A DNA stretch of 10,065 bases from GCA-2717185 sp047517345 (GTDB taxonomy: Bacteria; Pseudomonadota; Alphaproteobacteria; UBA8366; GCA-2717185): the NCBI GenBank assembly GCA_047517345.1, contig JAKZTB010000364.1, forward strand, positions 1-10,065. The letters are read 5' to 3'. Position 1 is the stretch's first letter. Each line of letters begins with the position of its first letter. Below, piece after piece: positions 7,870-10,065 of this stretch. Below the pieces are notes generated by a model. That model did no database searches, was not told the origin of the DNA, and saw only the letters and a list, made by a program, of their open reading frames with translations. The position numbers and the translations under genes are program-made.

Positions 7870-8358
7870 ATGGCGCTGCTAGAACGCACCGTAAAAGGCC
7901 TGCTGCTCGCCGAACTCGTTCAGGGCATGTCCCTGACGCTGCGCGCGATGTTCCGGCCGAAGCACACGCTGAATTATCCTTATGAGAAGGGACCGTTGTC
8001 GCCGCGCTTCCGTGGTGAGCACGCGCTTCGCCGCTACCCGAACGGCGAGGAACGCTGCATCGCCTGCAAATTGTGCGAAGCGGTCTGTCCGGCACAGGCG
8101 ATCACGATCGAGGCGGAGCCGCGCGAAGACGGCAGCCGCCGGACGACGCGCTATGACATCGACATGACGAAGTGCATCTATTGCGGTTTCTGCGAGGAAG
8201 CCTGCCCGGTGGATGCGATCGTAGAAGGCCCGAATTTCGAGTTCGCGACCGAGACCCGGGAGGAACTCTTCTATGACAAGAACAAACTAATGGAGAACGG
8301 CGACCGCTGGGAGGCGGAGATTGCCGGGAACATTGAACTGGATATGCCGTATCGGTAA
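7870..8358 (+). CDS. nuoI: NADH-quinone oxidoreductase subunit I (TYKY, clusters N6a/N6b)
   Basis: NuoI is an 8-iron ferredoxin-type subunit that relays electrons from NuoG to cluster N2 in NuoB. The product is 162 residues. Two complete CxxCxxCxxxCP motifs are present: C63, C66, C69, C73 and C102, C105, C108, C112. The N-terminal amphipathic segment (residues 1-30) should lie along the membrane. LNYPYEKGPLSPRFRGEHAL (34-53) is very typical of alphaproteobacterial and mitochondrial homologues. ATG 7870 is preceded by GAGGAA (7858-7863) at 6 nt. It lies 22 nt after nuoH. Confidence 0.98.
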   Translation: MALLERTVKGLLLAELVQGMSLTLRAMFRPKHTLNYPYEKGPLSPRFRGEHALRRYPNGEERCIACKLCEAVCPAQAITIEAEPREDGSRRTTRYDIDMTKCIYCGFCEEACPVDAIVEGPNFEFATETREELFYDKNKLMENGDRWEAEIAGNIELDMPYR

Positions 8359-8364
8359 ACAAGG

Positions 8365-8386
8365 CGCGCTTGCGGCCGCAAGCGTG
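8365..8386. repeat. Perfect 18-bp palindrome between nuoI and nuoJ
   Basis: CGCTTGCGG-CCGCAAGCG at 8367-8384 is a perfect inverted repeat with no spacer, extended to 22 bp in RNA by a G-U and a C-G pair. It fills most of the 39-nt nuoI-nuoJ gap and ends at the first base of the nuoJ Shine-Dalgarno (GGAGG, 8386-8390). There is no T-run after it, so it is not an intrinsic terminator. It could be an mRNA hairpin that affects nuoJ translation or mRNA processing, or a symmetric protein-binding site. The decamer CGCTTGCGGC also occurs at 9514-9523 inside the nuoK-nuoL insert. Confidence 0.6.
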
Positions 8387-8397
8387 GAGGGGACTGC

Positions 8398-9012
8398 ATG
8401 ATCATTCAAGCCTTGGCGTTCTATCTGTTCGCGTTCGTGGCGGTTGCCGCGGGCGTATTGGTGATCGCTTCGCGCAATCCGGTGCATTCCGTGCTGTTCC
8501 TCATTGTCGCCTTCTTCAACGCCGCCGGCCTGTTCGTGCTGATGGGGGCCGAATTCCTCGCCATGATCCTGGTCATCGTCTATGTCGGCGCAGTCGCGGT
8601 GCTGTTCCTGTTCGTGGTCATGATGCTGGACATCAACTTCGTCGAACTGCGCAGCGGGGTCTTGCAGTATCTGCCGATCGGCGGGCTTGTCGGGTTCATC
8701 CTGCTGGCGGAATTGCTGGTTGTCGCCGGCGGCTGGGTCATCGTGCCGCAGGCCGAAGCGATCGCCGCGGCGCCGATACCGCCGATCGATCAAGTGACCA
8801 ACACGGAAGCGATCGGCCGGCTGATCTACACCAAATACATTTACCTTTTCCAGGCCGCCGGCCTCGTGCTGCTGGTTGCGATGGTCGGCGCCATCGTCCT
8901 GACCTTGCGCACGCGCACGGGCGTCCGCAAACAGCGGATCGGCGATCAGATCGCGCGCCGGCCGGACGAGGCGATCGAGGTCGTCAAGGTCACGACGGGC
9001 AGCGGTATCTAA
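8398..9012 (+). CDS. nuoJ: NADH-quinone oxidoreductase subunit J (ND6 homologue)
   Basis: NuoJ is a membrane subunit next to NuoA and NuoK; its third helix contains the pi-bulge implicated in coupling. The product has 204 residues with five predicted transmembrane helices. The hallmark segment GAEFLAMILVIVYVGAVAVL is at 50-69, including E52 and Y62, followed by FLFVVMMLDI. The C-terminal tail (about 178-204) is charged and soluble. GGAGG (8386-8390) lies 7 nt before ATG 8398, right behind the 18-bp palindrome. The TAA stop is separated from the nuoK start by one base. Confidence 0.97.
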   Translation: MIIQALAFYLFAFVAVAAGVLVIASRNPVHSVLFLIVAFFNAAGLFVLMGAEFLAMILVIVYVGAVAVLFLFVVMMLDINFVELRSGVLQYLPIGGLVGFILLAELLVVAGGWVIVPQAEAIAAAPIPPIDQVTNTEAIGRLIYTKYIYLFQAAGLVLLVAMVGAIVLTLRTRTGVRKQRIGDQIARRPDEAIEVVKVTTGSGI

Positions 9013-9013
9013 T

Positions 9014-9325
9014 ATGTTGGAAATCGGCCTCGCCCATTACCTGACCGTTGCGGCGATCCTGTTCACGCTGGGCTTGTTCGGGATTTTCCTGAACCGCAAG
9101 AACGTCATCATCATCCTGATGTCGATCGAGTTGATGTTGCTCGCGGTCAATATCAATCTGGTCGCGTTCTCGACCCATCTCGGTGATCTGATGGGACAAA
9201 TTTTCGCGATGTTCATCCTCACCGTCGCGGCGGCGGAGGCGGCGATCGGTCTCGCGATCCTGGTCGTCTATTACCGCAACCGCGGGTCGATTGCGGTCGA
9301 AGACATCAACGTAATGAAGGGTTAA
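9014..9325 (+). CDS. nuoK: NADH-quinone oxidoreductase subunit K (ND4L homologue)
   Basis: NuoK is a three-helix membrane subunit of the proton path between the quinone module and the antiporter-like subunits. The product has 103 residues, close to the usual length. The two essential membrane glutamates are present: E39 in MSIELML and E75 in AAAEAAIG, corresponding to E36 and E72 of E. coli. There is no strong Shine-Dalgarno; with a 1-nt gap after nuoJ, translation is probably coupled. The sequence GAAGGGTTAA at its 3' end contains AAGGG (9317-9321), which may once have served as the nuoL ribosome-binding site before the insertion downstream. Confidence 0.97.
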   Translation: MLEIGLAHYLTVAAILFTLGLFGIFLNRKNVIIILMSIELMLLAVNINLVAFSTHLGDLMGQIFAMFILTVAAAEAAIGLAILVVYYRNRGSIAVEDINVMKG

Positions 9326-9340
9326 TACCAAGGAGCGCTG

Positions 9341-9589
9341 ATGATGACACTTAGCGACGGCTTACCAAGGTTTTCGGCAAGGAGCGTGCGGTGCAGCGAT
9401 GCGGCACATCGTAAGCCGTGCGCAACGCTGTCCGAAAGCCTTGGTAAGCCGCCCTACGGGTCACATATGCGGACCGTCGGAGGGCGTCGGAACGCCTTGA
9501 CGATTTCCCGCATCGCTTGCGGCGCCCCTCCTACCCGACGGGCCGCCTACGAGATCGCTATGCGTCGTCATCAACGTTCCTTGGTATAG
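9341..9589 (+). CDS. 82-codon frame inside the insertion, possible coupling leader for nuoL
   Basis: This frame starts with tandem ATG codons just inside the left end of the insertion, preceded by AAGGAG (9330-9335) at 5 or 8 nt, one of the best Shine-Dalgarno sites in the window. It crosses the whole element without a stop and ends at TAG 9587-9589, two bases before the nuoL ATG. The product is rich in Arg, Ala and Ser, has no membrane segment or motif I recognise, and is unlike its neighbours in composition; I do not think it has a function as a protein. Its placement suggests that ribosomes translating it would be delivered to nuoL. The Shine-Dalgarno lies in the outer stem and would be paired if the full fold forms. 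It may also be a chance open frame. Confidence 0.3.
   Translation: MMTLSDGLPRFSARSVRCSDAAHRKPCATLSESLGKPPYGSHMRTVGGRRNALTISRIACGAPPTRRAAYEIAMRRHQRSLV
9358..9451. repeat. Inner 20-bp inverted repeat, possibly a nested element
   Basis: Positions 9358-9377 and 9432-9451 are reverse complements at 19 of 20 bases; the single mismatch (T9371/G9438) is a U-G pair in RNA, so the RNA stem is continuous. The arms contain TACCAAGG (9363-9370) and CCTTGGTA (9439-9446), the same octamer that forms the outer ends of the insertion. If 9363-9446 is removed with one TA retained, the flanks join as CGGCTTAAGCCG, a perfect palindrome with TA at its centre. A further copy of GTAAGCCG (9411-9418) could pair with the left arm instead, giving an alternative fold. 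Confidence 0.6.
9474..9541. repeat. Third imperfect hairpin inside the nuoK-nuoL insertion
   Basis: CCGTCGG followed by AGGGCG (9474-9486) can pair with CGCCCCTCC and CCGACGG (9523-9541), with a small internal gap. A tighter stem CCGCA-TCGCT-TGCGG (9508-9522) lies nested at the apex. Together with the outer stem and the 9358-9451 hairpin this makes a branched structure. This arm is less regular than the other two. Confidence 0.4.
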
Positions 9590-9591
9590 CA

Positions 9592-10065
9592 ATGGAAGCT
9601 GCGGTCGTATTCCTGCCGTTGCTGGGCGCGATAATCGCCGGGTTTTTCGGGCGTTTGATCGGCGACAAGGCGTCGATGTACATCACCTGCACGATGCTCG
9701 TGGTGTCGGCGATTGTCTCCTATTACCTCTTCATAGTCGTCGCGTTGGGCGGCGATCCGCGTACCGTCGTGCTGTTCGAATGGGTGACGTCGGGCGATCT
9801 GGAGTTCTTCTGGTCGCTTAAGGTCGATACGCTGACCGCGGTGATGCTGATCGTCGTCACGACGATATCCGCCGTCGTGCATATCTATTCGATCGGCTAT
9901 ATGCACCACGACGATTGCATCCCGCGCTTCTTCGCCTATCTCAGCCTGTTTACCTTCTTTATGCTGATGCTGGTGACGGCGGACAATCTGGTGCAGCTGT
10001 TCTTCGGCTGGGAAGGCGTCGGCCTGTGCTCCTACCTGCTGATCGGTTTCTGGTACAAGCGGCCC
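9592..10065 (+). CDS. nuoL: NADH-quinone oxidoreductase subunit L (ND5 homologue), 5' part
   Basis: NuoL is the distal antiporter-like proton-pumping subunit with a long lateral helix. Only the first 158 codons are here; the frame is open to the window edge. The N-terminus MEAAVVFLPLLGAIIAGFFGR is typical, followed by several hydrophobic helices. The family signature FFGWEGVGLCSYLLIGFWYK is near residues 137-156, with the essential helix-5 glutamate at E141 (E144 in E. coli). ATG 9592 is the natural start by homology, but the 20 nt before it (ending CCTTGGTATAGCA) hold no Shine-Dalgarno, because the upstream sequence is the right end of the insertion. Translation may depend on coupling to the 82-codon frame or on leaderless-like initiation. 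Confidence 0.95.
   Translation, partial: MEAAVVFLPLLGAIIAGFFGRLIGDKASMYITCTMLVVSAIVSYYLFIVVALGGDPRTVVLFEWVTSGDLEFFWSLKVDTLTAVMLIVVTTISAVVHIYSIGYMHHDDCIPRFFAYLSLFTFFMLMLVTADNLVQLFFGWEGVGLCSYLLIGFWYKRP

Larger units (their letters stand above)
9326..9586. mobile_element. MITE-like palindromic insertion between nuoK and nuoL
   Basis: A roughly 260-bp non-homologous stretch separates nuoK from nuoL in an operon where other gaps are 39 nt at most. Its ends are imperfect inverted repeats: 9326-9357 pairs with 9555-9586 at 27 of 32 positions, plus two G-U pairs in RNA. The termini read TACCAAGG and CCTTGGTA, compatible with a TA target duplication flanking a 257-bp core (9328-9584). Inside are two further hairpins, so the whole can fold into a branched cruciform. 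There is no transposase. TA-flanked, palindromic, non-autonomous elements of this kind include ERIC, Correia/NEMIS and IS630-derived MITEs; that this belongs to such a class is inference from structure, and no specific family is recognised. It avoids disrupting any subunit gene. Confidence 0.75.

Noticed and set aside
7844..7882. A 12-codon mini-frame starting with ATGAGTGAA at the nuoH stop and running into nuoI
   Set aside because: It is too short and out of frame with nuoI. The GAGGAA inside it serves nuoI at ATG 7870, so nothing further is needed to explain it.
8365..8386. Intrinsic terminator between nuoI and nuoJ
   Set aside because: The palindrome has no loop spacer and no following T-run, and termination here would cut off nuoJ, K and L from the operon.
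9326..9586. CRISPR array or tRNA gene in the nuoK-nuoL gap
   Set aside because: The repeats are inverted and not evenly spaced direct repeats, and no tRNA-like T-arm or CCA-end pattern is present.

Overview
The window is almost entirely one operon: the 5' and central part of a bacterial proton-pumping NADH:quinone oxidoreductase (respiratory complex I) locus, all on the + strand. The order is nuoA-B-C-D-E-F-G-H-I-J-K, followed by the first 158 codons of nuoL, which runs off the right edge. The protein sequences look alphaproteobacterial: the NuoI N-terminal half (LNYPYEKGPLSPRFRGEHAL), a short 688-residue NuoG without the extra N7 cluster, separate nuoC and nuoD, and a compact 14-subunit-type gene order. 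GC content is roughly 60 percent by eye. A Rhodospirillales-like or related alphaproteobacterium fits; genus cannot be told from the sequence alone.

Layout. Positions 1-168 are a non-coding leader with a weak promoter candidate and a 10-bp direct repeat. Positions 169-9325 hold nuoA to nuoK, packed so tightly that most neighbours overlap (A/B by 10 nt, C/D by 1, D/E by 4, E/F by 1, G/H by 8) or are 1-39 nt apart. Several true starts lie well inside longer open frames; I chose them by Shine-Dalgarno (SD) sites, overlap with the upstream stop, and where family homology begins. Between nuoI and nuoJ there is a perfect 18-bp palindrome just upstream of the nuoJ ribosome-binding site.

How the genes work together. 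NuoE, F and G form the NADH-oxidising module (FMN and most Fe-S clusters). NuoB, C, D and I form the connecting arm that passes electrons to quinone at the NuoB/NuoD/NuoH interface. NuoA, H, J, K and L are membrane subunits that couple this to proton translocation. All cluster ligands and key charged residues I checked are present, so the complex should be functional.

The one real departure is the nuoK-nuoL junction. Every other junction is tight, but here 266 nt intervene. That stretch is a strongly palindromic, MITE-like insertion: about 32-bp imperfect terminal inverted repeats flanked by TA, a second nested 20-bp inverted repeat that reuses the same terminal octamer TACCAAGG, and a third hairpin. 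Removing it with one TA copy restores a normal 5-nt junction and an SD-like AAGGG upstream of nuoL, which supports a TA-targeted insertion. The insert carries its own AAGGAG-ATG and an 82-codon frame that ends 2 nt before the nuoL start, so it may keep nuoL translated by coupling.
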